A stretch of DNA of 64,000 nucleotides from Polytolypa hystricis UAMH7299 (Eukaryota; Ascomycota; Eurotiomycetes; Onygenales), in NCBI GenBank assembly GCA_002573605.1, contig PDNA01000085.1, positions 62,001-126,000 of the forward strand, written 5' to 3'. Of this stretch, positions 12,474 through 23,792 are shown in pieces (the stretch's first letter is position 1; each line of letters starts with the position of its first letter). The notes beneath the pieces are model-generated. The model saw only the letters and a list, made by a program, of their open reading frames with translations. It was not told where the DNA came from and ran no database searches. A program made the translations under genes and the position numbers.

Positions 12474-13684
12474 ATGAATAACACGCAAGGGAAAGAGATC
12501 TTCCTCATCTGGGGCGGAGAGAGCTGGATCGCCAGCCTGCTCTACGATCTCCTTCACACAACACAGGGACACGATGGCGATGCCGTCGTCCACAAGACAG
12601 TGATCCGCATGGAGAACAGGGAAGCGGTACTCGACGAGCTCGACCGTGTTAAGCCCACGCATGTCCTCAACTGCGCTGGCGTCACGGGCCGCCCGAATGT
12701 CGATTGGTGTGAAGATCACAGAGACGACACGCTGAGGAGTAATGTCATTGGGACTCTGAATCTGACGGATTGCTGCTTTGTGAGAGGGATCCATTGTACC
12801 GTGTTTGCCACTGGGTGTAAGTATTGGTTTTCATGCCCATCATCGAGATCCATCTCTTGCAAGTTCGTTGGGGGACGGGGGAGAATAAACAAAGGGGATG
12901 GTCTGTGCCGCACACGGACCCTTTTTCGCACCTTGCTTGCGGATCTGATAACCTCATCATACATATCACCTGCACGCAGTGGACGTGATATCCTGATCGA
13001 AAACACGGATTGACTTGGAGAAGAAACCTAAATGCAACACTAACTAATTTGACATCAGGTCTCTATACCTATGACGCTGCTCACCCACTCGGCAGTGGCA
13101 TCGGCTTCACCGAAGACGACCCCGCCAACTTCTCCGACTCATTCTACAGCTTCACAAAGGCGCACACGGAGACTCTTCTCAAACCATACGCCAACACCCT
13201 AATCCTGCGCCTCCGCATGCCTGTCTCCGATGACTTGCATCCACGCTCCTTCCTGACCAAAATCACCCGCTACGACCGCGTCGTCGACATCCCCAACAGC
13301 CACACCATGCTCCACGACCTGCTTCCCTGCGCCATTTTGCTCGCTCGACACCAGGAAACGGGCGTGTTCAATTTCACGAACCCAGGCGCAATATCGCACA
13401 ACGAGGTTCTGGCGCTGTATAAGCGATACATTGCCCCGGACTTCTTGTGGGAGAATTTTAGCCTCGAGGAGCAGGCGAAAGTAATCAAGGCGGGCCGTAG
13501 TAATTGCGAGCTCAATGTGAATAAGTTGGTGAGGAAGATGGACGAGTTTGGGGTGGGGAGGGTGCCAGAGATTCATGAAGCATATGAGCTGTGCTTCGCA
13601 CGCATGGCGGCGGAAATGTATCAAAAAAGCACTTCTTTTGGTACCTTTAGTCATACTCGAAGCAATGGTGATGATGGTATGTAG
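12474..13684 (+). CDS. UDP-4-keto-6-deoxyglucose 3,5-epimerase/4-reductase (NRS/ER type)
   Basis: Two exons, 12474-12816 and 13059-13684, joined over a 242-nt intron (donor GTAAGT, branch CTAAC, acceptor TCAG), give 322 aa. The junction rebuilds FATGCLYTYDAAHPLGSG, a family hallmark. Other marks are THVLNCAGVTGRPNVDWCED, SNVIGTLNLTD and FYSFTK, which holds the YxxxK active-site pair. NRS/ER proteins epimerise and reduce the 4-keto-6-deoxy sugar to yield UDP-L-rhamnose, the step after the dehydratase encoded divergently 727 bp away. One oddity: the N-terminal NADPH-binding loop reads LIWGGESWIASLL, where the fungal family normally keeps glycine at the two later positions (roughly GGxGWxAG); both are serine here. 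Activity may therefore be reduced, though nothing else looks broken. Confidence 0.9.
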
Positions 13685-14107
13685 GTAAAGTAATCTTTGA
13701 GATATGCTATTTCAATCTACCTCTACAGTCCGGAAGACGGTTATATTCCCCCAACCACCAAAATTGCAGAATCTACATGCAGAATCTACAATGAATCCTA
13801 TACTTTTATAATAACTCAACAATGAATTATAACTCTTTTCCACATTAATTATTTGTATTTATACAGCGGATGCAACAAACACAAAAAGCAACCTCAGAAC
13901 AATACTTCTATCATAACTGCCAAGAACGCCGTCGATGTCTATCATTATGGCCTCAGCTGGCTGCCTGCAACACGAAGCACGAGTAAATAAAACAGATACA
14001 GTATCTATAATTCATTCTAGGCTGACCTGAATCCCACCCCATCATCATTGGATCTCTTATCATTCATTCATTCACCTCTTCAAGTTCCTAAGGGTCCAGG
14101 AAAAGAA
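13685..14107. other. Short intergenic region
   Basis: 423 bp, AT-rich, containing the 3' end of the epimerase/reductase transcript and the promoter of the ankyrin gene. A near-duplicate of GCAGAATCTACA occurs at about 13767-13790. Nothing else seen. Confidence 0.6.
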
Positions 14108-16083
14108 ATGGCAATTGCGCACCTTCCACTCGAACTCCTGCATGATATTTTCCTTCGGCTTACCCCTCCCTCTTTGGAGTGGGAGGAGCATTGTCTCCAG
14201 ATTCACTGGTTTCTCGCATTGAGATTAGTTTGCAGTATGTACATACATAGGATCGCATCCAAGGCTGTGGGGATTGGTCGCCATTAACTGAAGCTATGTA
14301 CCCAGAGCGACTTGACAGCATCATTATTGATTGGTTTCTCGCCGCCCTCAAGGCGGGGCAACATCTTGATGATTTACCCTTGATCTTTGGCCCATTGCAG
14401 CCATCAACTGCTGCTATGGGCATGCGATTACTGATGGAGCAGGTCCAACGCGACCACCAAGGGAGTAGCTACTCCGTGATCAATACCATCACCCAGGGGG
14501 CCGATGGAGCGGTGGACATCCTGAAACTTAACCATGACGATCGAAGGGTTTACATTATGGGCCTGATATCCACCATCATTGGCTTGATGCGGATCTACAC
14601 GCCTATAATTCACTTGGCCGGGATCGATGACGAGGAAATAGATGATCTAAACGAAAACGATCGCCACCATGTGGCCTTGGTGGCAGCAGCGAATCGGGGT
14701 CGTATCGCAGACATGAAGCGGCTTATTGATCTGGGCGCTGATGTCAATTTCGATCGGAAAAAGTCATGGCTTGGGCCTCCGTTCCATGCCGCCGCCATCG
14801 GGGGTCAAGAAGCCGCCATTCAGTTGCTCTTGGATTGCGGGGTCGACCCGAAGGTCGCATGCACGGAGAATCAAGACACGGCCTTGCATTTTGCGGCCTC
14901 TGCGGGTCACGAATCGATAGTTCGTCTCCTCTTAAGCCTTGGTGTGGAACCCGACGTGCAGAACAGTGACAAAGAAACTCCTCTCCTGTCGGCGGCGGCC
15001 GCGGGGCATGTCAACATTACCAAGCTGCTACTAGCACAAAATACAGATGTGAACGTAGTCGATGCTACGGGAAGAACCCCGTTGCTATGGGCTGCCTGGA
15101 GGAGTCGTGAAGGTGTTGCTCGGGAACTTCTTGAGCGCAAGGATATCAATGCCGATTGCACGGACAGTGAAATCGAAGGTATGAATATGACTGCGTTGGC
15201 TGTTGCGGCCCTAGCCGGCTGTGAAGGCATCTTCAACCTGCTGCTCTCACGCCCTGATGTAAATATCCACGCGACGGATAGCGACGACCATACCATCTTG
15301 AAACACGCCGCGGTTGGTGGAAATGAAGCCATTGTGAAAACAATGCTCGACTTACCTGATGTGGACATTAATGCTCAAGCTGAGGACGGAATGACCTCGC
15401 TCATGTGGGCTGCGAAGGTGGGAAATGAACCGGTTGTGAGATTGTTGCTGGCGCAGAAGAACATCAATGTCAACCTTACAGCGGACCAACAGTTGACTGC
15501 CTTGACCATGGCAATGGCCTCGGAGAACCTGGAGGTGTTCAAAGCCGTCTTGCAGCACAAGGACACAGATGTAAACGTCCAGTTCGAAGAGTCAGAAGAG
15601 CTGGAGGGAGCATCGACTTTGGGCTGGGCTGCATCAGTAGGCAATGTAGATATGGCTAGCCTGCTCTTGGAACACCCGGATATCGACCCTGAGCTTCCCG
15701 ACATGCTTGGAAGAACGCCCCTGGCGAGAGCCGCAATACGGGGACACATTGAAATTGTGAGATTGCTTCTAGCACTGGACGACGTGTCGGTTAATTCGGG
15801 GGATTACCGAAACGAAACACCTTTGATCCATGCCACCGTTCAGGGATACGAGGAAGTCGTCCGAGTCCTGCTAGATGCACCACAGATCCAGGTTGTGTTG
15901 GGCAACGTAGGCGGACAAACAGCGCTGACGGCGGCAGCTGCGCTTGGGCACGACGTGATAGCGAGGATGTTGCTCGAGCCGAATCGAGGTTTTGGCAAGG
16001 ATGCCATCCAGGAATCTCTGGACTTTGCACGCCAGCGGGGACACAAGGAGATACAACACTTCTTAAAAAGTCACCTGGAATGA
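14108..16083 (+). CDS. Ankyrin-repeat protein with F-box-like N-terminus
   Basis: Exon 1 is 14108-14234 and exon 2 is 14294-16083, with a 59-nt intron (donor GTATGT, acceptor GAAG); product 638 aa. Residues 1-42 (MAIAHLPLELLHDIFLRL, then LALRLVC) look like an F-box start: a Leu-Pro-x-Glu-Leu helix and a closing RLVC. Residues about 60-165 form a linker without recognised motif. From about residue 168 to the end there are a dozen or so ankyrin repeats, seen as recurring TPLxxAAxxGHxxIVRLLL and (D)VNxxD patterns. Such fungal proteins are usually assumed to be adaptors that recruit partners to an SCF ubiquitin ligase, but the substrate cannot be told from sequence. The F-box call is weaker than the ankyrin call. 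Confidence 0.88.
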
Positions 16084-17246
16084 ATGTCGTAATGGCGGGG
16101 CGTCGAGGGGGGTGTTAACAAAATAATAATTTCTCTACAGCTACCTACCCAAAGGGGCTTAATCTTTTTGGTCAGTGACTAAACTCCAAGCTGGACGTTC
16201 AAACCATGACTAGGGCAGGAAAGTCTACTTTGCGCCTACAAGCAGGATCTAGGAGACAGATGCATGGTATCACTTAACAAGCACAGGGAGAGTTACTTTT
16301 CTTTAGACTGGAATCCAACAACTTCATGAAGCCGAATCTTAATTAATACAGCTAGGGTCAGTAAATGGCACTTCAGTAACCTTTTGCAATAGTGCGGGGT
16401 AGTAGATATCAGTATTGCACTCTAGCTATGTGTATTTATTTCCTTGCATCTACTTTGCTACATATTCTCAGAGTTCTAGATAGTAATATATCCCCTATTG
16501 GCCTATTCTGTCACCCTCTTGATATTGAGTGTCTAATTGCAGGCACCTGTTCACTTGACCAGCATGCATTGCAGACCATGCAGCCACTGCAAAGCTCTAT
16601 TCATGTATTGGTAGTTTAATCATGTGTTATTATTTCTTTTAAAGTCTTCCCCTCCGAGCCATGAAACATACACATAGGAAAGATCTATTCATACTTACAT
16701 GCTCTACTTTAATCAAAACAGATTTTGTTCCTTTTGTTTTCGAATCATTTGGATATGTCACGTAATATTATCCCAGGTACATACATTTATATATAGGAAT
16801 AAAAGATGACGTCTGGATAGAGGGGAAAAGGGAAAAAAGGAGGAAGAAAAAGGTCTAAGTAATCAAATTAGTAGATAATTCTATTAAAAGAAAAAGAAAG
16901 AAAGAAAAAGAGACAGAGAAAGAAAGAAAAGAAGAGAAGAAAAGACTCCATCATATTATTAAATTTCTCATAAAAAAACTAGGGCAATGTCAGTAGTCTC
17001 AGGTTATTAGCGTTCATCCGAAAATGAAAATTAAATTTGAAAAAAAAAGGTATGAGCGGAATAGATAAAATAAAGAGTAAATCAAAATATCAAAATTCTC
17101 CACCACCCCCGCCTCTAAGAAAATGAGTCTACTACAGTATATTACCAACCATTATCATAGCTGTCATATCAAAAGAGGAAGAAGAAAACGTGTAAAGGTC
17201 GAGGACCGAGCACGAGAGAGAACGAGAGAGAGCAGCGCGCCCCCTT
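16084..17246. other. Intergenic region with purine tract
   Basis: 1.16 kb between two genes whose ends face each other. It is AT-rich and includes a strongly purine-biased tract at about 16828-16945 (runs of AAAGA and GAGA). No ORF of note. Confidence 0.6.
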
Positions 17247-19635
17247 TTATCTCATAAGCCAAGTGAAAAGCGCCCACAGCGCATCGAACCCTTCGACCCT
17301 ATCGTCCGGACGCAGAAGATCGAACCATTTTGTCCGTCTGAGCTTAATGGCATACCAGGGAGGATTATCTGAGCCTGATGTCGTCATCATTGTCGTCTCG
17401 TCTGGGAAGTCGCTTTTGCCGGATTTGAGCCATTCGAGGTAATTTCGGTGAACGCGCAGGTGGATGATGGCGAAGTGGTGGTTTATAGAGGAGAGCATGA
17501 AAATCTGGGGGGTTTGATGTTAGTTTGAGGGTGGGGGGAATGTGTAAGGTAGTGGACGGGGCAAAAAGTCTTATGACTGATGTATTTGGTATGAGTGGGA
17601 AAAAGGGGGGTAGGTAGAACTCACGTCGTCAAAGGGGCTGTCTTTATCCTTCCCAATTTGCATATATCTCATCTTCTTATCCCACAGGCTAGGACCAGGC
17701 TGTAATAATCTCCACTTTTCACCCACACTGAGCTTTTTCGAATGGCTTCCCGGCCGCCGGAAGGGTAACGAAGACGAGCCAAGTTTCGAGCGCTTGTTCG
17801 GTGCCTGCTCGTCGGCACTTGGTTCGTCCTTGCTGTTATTTTCGCCTTTCTCTTCTTGATCACCAGAGGGACCTGCGTTGGCTGCACCTCCCCACCGAGG
17901 CGTTGTCGTCCACCACTTTCCATCCCCAAGCCTGACTTCTGTTGCACCTTCTCTTGCCCTTTCCTGCGCGAAAAGAAGCATAGCGGCCGTTTCGCGTAGG
18001 AGATCGCATATCTCTGCAGTTTTGTTCTCCTGGCCATCTTTCTCCTCATGGAATGCCGTTTCTTCACGGCACTGTACTAGGACCATTGGTCCCTCGAGTA
18101 TTCCCTTTCTGGCAGTTTGCCTGTCCTGCGGACACCGGGACACCGTGAAGGTTTGTCGAACAGGGAAGAGCAATCCTTTCACTGCCAGACGGGGTGGCAT
18201 ACTGGGAATGCTGGCTTGGCAGCCAAATGACCATGCCACCATTTCCACAAGACCACGAAGAGTGTCCTCGCGTGCTTGTTCGGGCATCTCACGGCCTGTT
18301 CCAATTCGGAGGCCGCTGTACATAGTTTTCGAACCTGACCCTTTTGTATTTTCGCCACTAGATGGACCCTTGGTACTCCCCTGCGCTTTCATTTGCCCGT
18401 CAATATCCCTCTTCCCTTCTGTCTTCTCGCTATTGGGTGGTGTTCCGCCCTCTTCCTTGTCGTTCACATGCATCTTATCCTGCATAGGTGGATTATCCGC
18501 AGGACGTTCGATATATTTGTCAAGACTCGTGTCCCAGTATTGAGCAATTTGATCTAGCCCCGCCCAGAATTTCCTGCTCTGGGCAATTCTGACTCGTTCA
18601 CGACCAGGGCGCGGGGCCACGCGGGCAACAGACCGAAAAGCATCATCGTTATCAAAACACAGTTCCTCGCGCATTTGATCATATTTCTCTTTAGGGGGAA
18701 AGGGAGATCCGTTATTCATAAGAATGGGTATAGGCATCGATCCATCCCCTGAGGGAGCTGGATCTGACGAAGGTTCCGGCCAATGGTAGGGAGCAAGGGT
18801 TGGCAATACTCCTCCTGGGAGAATGTCTGATACTGGGACATCGGGTTCAACAGCAAGGTTTAGGCGTTTTAGATAGGCCTCTGTGATATCTTGGGGCTTT
18901 TTGACCCTGGATAACAAACGATAGAGAGCGTCACAGCTCCTTTCGCTGGGTGGTGCGGTTTCATCTCTTGGAATATACGCTGGGAAATCGAGAGGAGTGG
19001 GAGGTTCTGGGGGCGTTCTCTCCTTGTCCGCATCCACAGCTACCGATGGAACAGCTAGGCGTAACTATTAGCAAACAACGCATTCTGTGAAATAATCTTT
19101 GGCCATTCTCTCTGCAACTGGAAGATCATTCCAGAACGTGGTGCCGATCCTTGAATTCAGAACCAAGAACAGATGATCCAAACACTCAGGCTAGCTAGAG
19201 GCCATAAATATTTATTGGAGGATAGTACTTGAGGAGCTTTTAAGAGAAAAAAGAAAACAAAAGAAAAGCAAAGAGGAAGAGAAAAAAAAAGGCGACAGTA
19301 AACCATAAAGATAGTATGGATCTTCAGTCAGACTGATGCAAGAGGAGAGCATGGGCTTGTATCCCGCGGTTACAGCACCAAATAATCTTTGGAAACAAGT
19401 CAATTCTACAGGCTTGTTTCGAAAATCTTGACGGCAAGAAGTAGATCATGACCATAGATCCATTAACATTGACAAAAAATTCAAACCATAGACAAGGGAT
19501 ATTGTTGTGGTGGGAGGAAAGCAGCATATACGAGCGGATGCAAGTAACCCCTCGATTGACTTGGGAAACAAAGAAAGACGGAAAGACGGGAATGTTTCGA
19601 AACTCCTTACCTAAACCACCACCCCAGCTGAACAT
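17247..19635 (-). CDS. Conserved-looking fungal protein of unknown function (570 aa)
   Basis: Proposed exons: 19635-19611 (25 nt, MFSWGGGL), 19054-17625 and 17504-17247. Intron 2 (120 nt, donor GTGAGT, acceptor CCCAG) joins SPFDD to IFMLSS and is secure. Intron 1 (556 nt, donor GTAAGG, branch TGCTAAT, acceptor CTAG) is inferred because no ATG opens the main frame: it is open back to a stop at 19065, and the tiny exon supplies an ATG in the right phase, giving MFSWGGGLAVPSVAVDADKE. The protein has a conserved-looking N-terminal half (TPLDFPAYIPRDE, KFWAGLDQIAQYWDTSLDKY), a Ser/Lys/Gly-rich insert, a segment with LVEMVAWSFGCQ, and a Trp-rich C-terminus ending FDALWALFTWLMR. I see no signal peptide or clear catalytic motif and do not recognise the family. 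Confidence 0.78.
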
Positions 19636-22148
19636 GTCGACAAAGAGATCTAAAAGTCCCAAGGGTTCTCGTTCTCCGGGTCGAGAGTTGCAAACTTTTA
19701 AGATTATAAACAGGCGATAGAAGTAGTTGACGGAGGATGGCAAACGGTCACATGCCCTGGCTCAGCGTCAGGTCTCTATTGCTGAGATTAACTTAAAGGA
19801 TCTTTCTGGTCGAGACTGCAGCAATAATGAATTGGAACTTGAGAGCGGTCTGGCAGGCTGGCAGACTGGCACTGGAGTCTGGCAGAGAGAGACGGCTTTG
19901 TTGCCGGTTGGGGGATCTTCGGCTGGGCACTCGGTATGCATTCTGTCTCCGCCCTATGTGCAATGGATGGGTGTGCATGCATGCAACAGCTAACACAGGA
20001 GTACTATGTATCTAGTGGGAACATCAAAGCCCAGTACTATACCCAAGATGCAAAGGCGATTATTGTCCTAATATGTCATCCTTCATTCAAGTTCTGTGAT
20101 CTACTTTCGCTAACTACACGTGCATTCGGCTGCCTACCGTTTCCGGATACAAAGAGACACGTGGTGAAGGCCTCGATTAATTATATTATTGAACTGAGTC
20201 TCTGGAACTCTCGAAAATAAAACTAAGTAATAAGTAATAGGCAGGGAGCTTGGAGATCACCACGAAAACTTGGAACTTTTCTGACGCAAAGTAGTGATCT
20301 GGCTCTGGCTTTGTGCTTCTTGCCTCATTTTCCATTGTGCGTGGCATGGCAGGGGTTCACCTTCATTCCATCATCGGGAGTCCACCTATATACACTGGCT
20401 CTCAGTCCGCTGGACGGATATGCACCTGCTGCTCAATACGGATACACGCCTCCAATTTCAGACTGGGGGGGGGGAGGCCAATTGACCAGTGAGGGCTGTG
20501 GTTTTGGGCTAAAAGGAACAGCCTGGACAAGGGCTAGTCCTAGCCGCATGGACGGAACAACGGACATGCAGCGCATCTTCGCGGATAATATTAATAAAGA
20601 ATCGAAGGCTTCTCTGCGTGGGGCGCCCATGAGGAGTCATATTCGATTCTCTTTGCCAATCCAGAATCGCAGAGGAAGTCGGTCAACCCCGATGTGATAT
20701 CCTGCTTTGGTTGCTTTTCAAGTCAATGATGCGCCGCTTGCGAACGCGGATTATCTCTACCAACATTGAAACTAGATACTGATCCTTGAGTGTTGTTGCG
20801 TGATACGTCAGAAGGTGGGCAGGGCCTCTGATGCTTCTCAACAAGAAAATAATTGTTACCCACACACACACCACTCCGATTAAATACCTAATTAGTAATT
20901 ACATCCCAATGGTCACGTGTCGCTCCTTCTTCGTGTATCAGAATTGTCCCAAAGAGGAAATACTCTAACTTCACCTTACACTTTGCGTTTCAGCTGTTGG
21001 CAGCCGCATCTCTTTTTGTCATGATGTCTTGCCTTTGGCCCATATTGATCACTTGAAATCCCCCACTATCCCTCCTTTAGGAGCAATGACATCGCTTATC
21101 CAACTTCCACTCCCCCATTGGGAAGGCTACGAGAAGCTCGCTAGGGATGATGGCAATGATCTGTCATTCCGATGCTCGAGTCCACAACTAGGGTTTCCTC
21201 GTGGTTTTAGAAGGAGGGATTGTTGTGTCAGCATTGATCGAGTCACGTAACAACGCTGCCGGTGTGCTTGGACTATCCCCATCTCCATGGTGCCCTGTGC
21301 GTGGTCTGTCCATGCCAACCCGCCAAAAGACTTTCCAGTGGTCTGGTTTTCCCGTCTCATCTTGCTGCTCGAAAGTTTGACGGTTTGTCCAGTTAACGCC
21401 TCTGCATATCGGATGGTGCACGAGTTAAGAGGGTATTCAGTTGATCTTTACGGAATCGATGACACCATTGTTCACATCAGGATGTCTATCCTAATGTCTT
21501 TTTATTATTTTAACTACCTTTTCTGGAAATGCATACGCTACTCTCTTATGCTCAACCTGCTGCTCTCTTAATGCGCCTTTCGTGTGCTTCTTCATGCAGA
21601 ATTCTGGTCAGGCGCGTCTTCCCACGGTGGAATCGGTTGCCAAGTGTAGTCTAGGGGCTGCAGGGACACAATCGACGTTCCAACCCTGCCTGACCATTGC
21701 GGTTCTGAAACTCGAATTCTGTATCACTTCTCGCTCCCATTCAACTATCCCAGTGCGGGGTGCCGATAAGATGACGAATTCTTTGCCAGCCATAGAAAGG
21801 ATATTCCACCTGTTCGGCCTTTTTTCCATTTTACCTGGTCCTTTCGATCATTATCATTCCATCACCAAAGCAGAACTAGAGTGCACTTTTCCAAGATGTC
21901 CTACCCACTTTGGTCCTCGTTTTCCTCCTCATCTTGGTCTCTGTGGTCTTAGTCTTCTTCTTTTTCCTTCTCAAATTCACCAGGGCGAGGCGCTCTGCCC
22001 AAGCTTTGCTTTCTTCCTTTCTTCCTCCTCAATCTTTTAGGGAACAATCGCATTGTTACTCCTTCAGTCGTTCGTTTTTATCGTTCGAATATTGTTGTCT
22101 TGGACTCATATTCTATCTTGTTGGTCCATTTACTCCAAACCAATCGCC
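19636..22148. other. Intergenic region between divergent genes
   Basis: 2.5 kb between the unknown-function gene (-) and the membrane-protein gene (+). ORFs present (for example plus 20311-20697 and 21582-22040) have no recognisable motif and are not called. The last 250 bp before 22149 are pyrimidine-rich, as is common in fungal promoters and leaders. Confidence 0.5.
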
Positions 22149-23792
22149 ATGTCAACGGATTCTATAACCACCTTCAATGGAAGGAGGTGCACGAAGGTAC
22201 CAAGGCTGGCAGCAAGCCAGCCGACTTCACCGCCTTCATCAACAACCTCCGTTGATCTGGGTGATTCAAGCACGAGCACCGTCCTAGATCCGACTTTATT
22301 ACCTACAAACATTGCGCCCACAATTCCTCCATCTGCCACCACAGTGATTCCAGATATTCCGCCAGCGGTCGATCCAGTAGCGACCGACTCAGTAACGGAC
22401 GATTCAATAACGGACGACGCAATAACGGACGACGCAATAACGGATGACGCAATAACGGGCGACTCAGTAACGATTGACCCAGCTCCAGTCATTATACCGA
22501 CATTAACCAGTCCAACTACCATTGTCATCCCGTCTCCATCACTCACTGAGTCCCCGGCACCCACATCTGACCCTATTGAATCTACTGTGCCATCCCAATT
22601 TCTATTGCCATCAGAAACAACTTCGACTGAGGAAAGGCAAACATCCTCTCCATCTCGGGAAACAGCACAGACTCAGGAATCAGCACAGATGGAGACCATG
22701 GAACCCACGATGATGCCTAGTCCGGAAGGGTCTGAGTCAACTACCAACGAAGAAAATCCCCGCCAGAATCTTGGGCCAATTATTGGTGGAACCATGGCTG
22801 CTGTTGTTGTCATTTTCCTTTGTGTGGCATTATTCCTCTTTTATCGCCGTAAAACGAGGCGGCGTCGGATCACACAACAGGTCATCGTGCATAGATCTAC
22901 CGCCTTCGATAAGAGGGCAGAAGCTGGCTACTTTGTCCCTTGTGCTGAGAGTAGATCGTCGGTGGCCAGTAGCATATACACGCAAGTCGAAGATCCAAAC
23001 ACCAGGCCAGTCATCACGGATAGAGTTGCTAGGTATTTTAACAACGCTACCAACCCTGCCCTTTCACATATGACTACGCTACGAGGAAAGGCTGCTGCTC
23101 GACTTGGACGGTTAGGTCTTGGTAATAGATTGGGCTCATCCAAGGAGAATAATTGGCAACAACTTCCGTCTCCGACTCCTTCCCGAACTCCAAGCAGCCG
23201 ACGATTCTCCGTGAACTCAGTTGAGATATCTAACCCCTTTCTCGACCCGCCTGGAACAATAGATCCCGACGGGGGACCATTACAGCGGCCCCCAACACCC
23301 CATTATCCTCACTCCAGGTCAGCGAGAGCTCTTAGTAGGCGCTCGAGGAGTGTCCCTGCGGTGCCTGGCTATCCTCCCGTTCCTCACGTTGTCCGCAATA
23401 GCAGAATAGAGAGCCGGATACCAAGCCCGTTTCTCGGCCTCCCTTTGAACTTTGGATTCCGCGTCGAGTCGCCAACGCTGGTTGACCGAATCTCCTTTGA
23501 CACGCGCATGTACTCAGATTCAAGTCTGGATGGGAGCGTTGTCATGCTGCCCGGAGTGTCGTCAAACAACACGTCCCGCAGTTCTCATCAGGCCTCGGCA
23601 TCAGATATATCGCGCTGGCGGATGGAACGAGAGGCCTTTGATACGGCGCTTACAGCACGACGGAGCGACCCCTTCGATCTTGAGAGGCCTATGTCTAAAG
23701 TATCCGGGAATTCAGCCAGCACCCCAAGCCTGGATAATGGAAGGGCGGTCATAATGTCCGTGTTCTCATCCAAGCCACGGCTGGTTCCATGA
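22149..23792 (+). CDS. Single-pass membrane protein with Ser/Thr-rich ectodomain (Mid2-like layout)
   Basis: An intronless frame of 547 aa from the ATG at 22149 (context CAATCGCCATGTC). Residues about 15-205 are Ser/Thr/Pro/Asp-rich and include an in-frame pentapeptide repeat (TDDAI). Residues about 209-233 (GPIIGGTMAAVVVIFLCVAL, then FLFY) form one membrane span, followed at once by a basic stop-transfer cluster (RRKTRRRR) and a roughly 300-residue Ser/Pro/Arg-rich cytoplasmic tail. The layout resembles Mid2/Wsc-type wall stress sensors, but I see no WSC cysteine domain, so the role is only suggested. The frame is also open to an ATG at 22053, which would add MLLLQSFVFIVRILL, a hydrophobic stretch that could act as a signal peptide. 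With the short start the protein lacks one. The start is therefore undecided. Confidence 0.8.
   Translation: MSTDSITTFNGRRCTKVPRLAASQPTSPPSSTTSVDLGDSSTSTVLDPTLLPTNIAPTIPPSATTVIPDIPPAVDPVATDSVTDDSITDDAITDDAITDDAITGDSVTIDPAPVIIPTLTSPTTIVIPSPSLTESPAPTSDPIESTVPSQFLLPSETTSTEERQTSSPSRETAQTQESAQMETMEPTMMPSPEGSESTTNEENPRQNLGPIIGGTMAAVVVIFLCVALFLFYRRKTRRRRITQQVIVHRSTAFDKRAEAGYFVPCAESRSSVASSIYTQVEDPNTRPVITDRVARYFNNATNPALSHMTTLRGKAAARLGRLGLGNRLGSSKENNWQQLPSPTPSRTPSSRRFSVNSVEISNPFLDPPGTIDPDGGPLQRPPTPHYPHSRSARALSRRSRSVPAVPGYPPVPHVVRNSRIESRIPSPFLGLPLNFGFRVESPTLVDRISFDTRMYSDSSLDGSVVMLPGVSSNNTSRSSHQASASDISRWRMEREAFDTALTARRSDPFDLERPMSKVSGNSASTPSLDNGRAVIMSVFSSKPRLVP
22393..22482 (+). repeat. In-frame 15-bp minisatellite (six units)
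   Basis: Six consecutive 15-bp units, consensus TAACGGACGACGCAA, each adding a five-residue block of the type TDDAI or TDDSI. Units three and four are nearly identical while the outer ones have drifted, as expected for a repeat that changes copy number. Confidence 0.9.

Noticed and set aside
13199..13654. 151-codon ORF opposite the epimerase/reductase
   Set aside because: Antisense to exon 2 of a convincing gene; a shadow frame created by GC-biased third positions.
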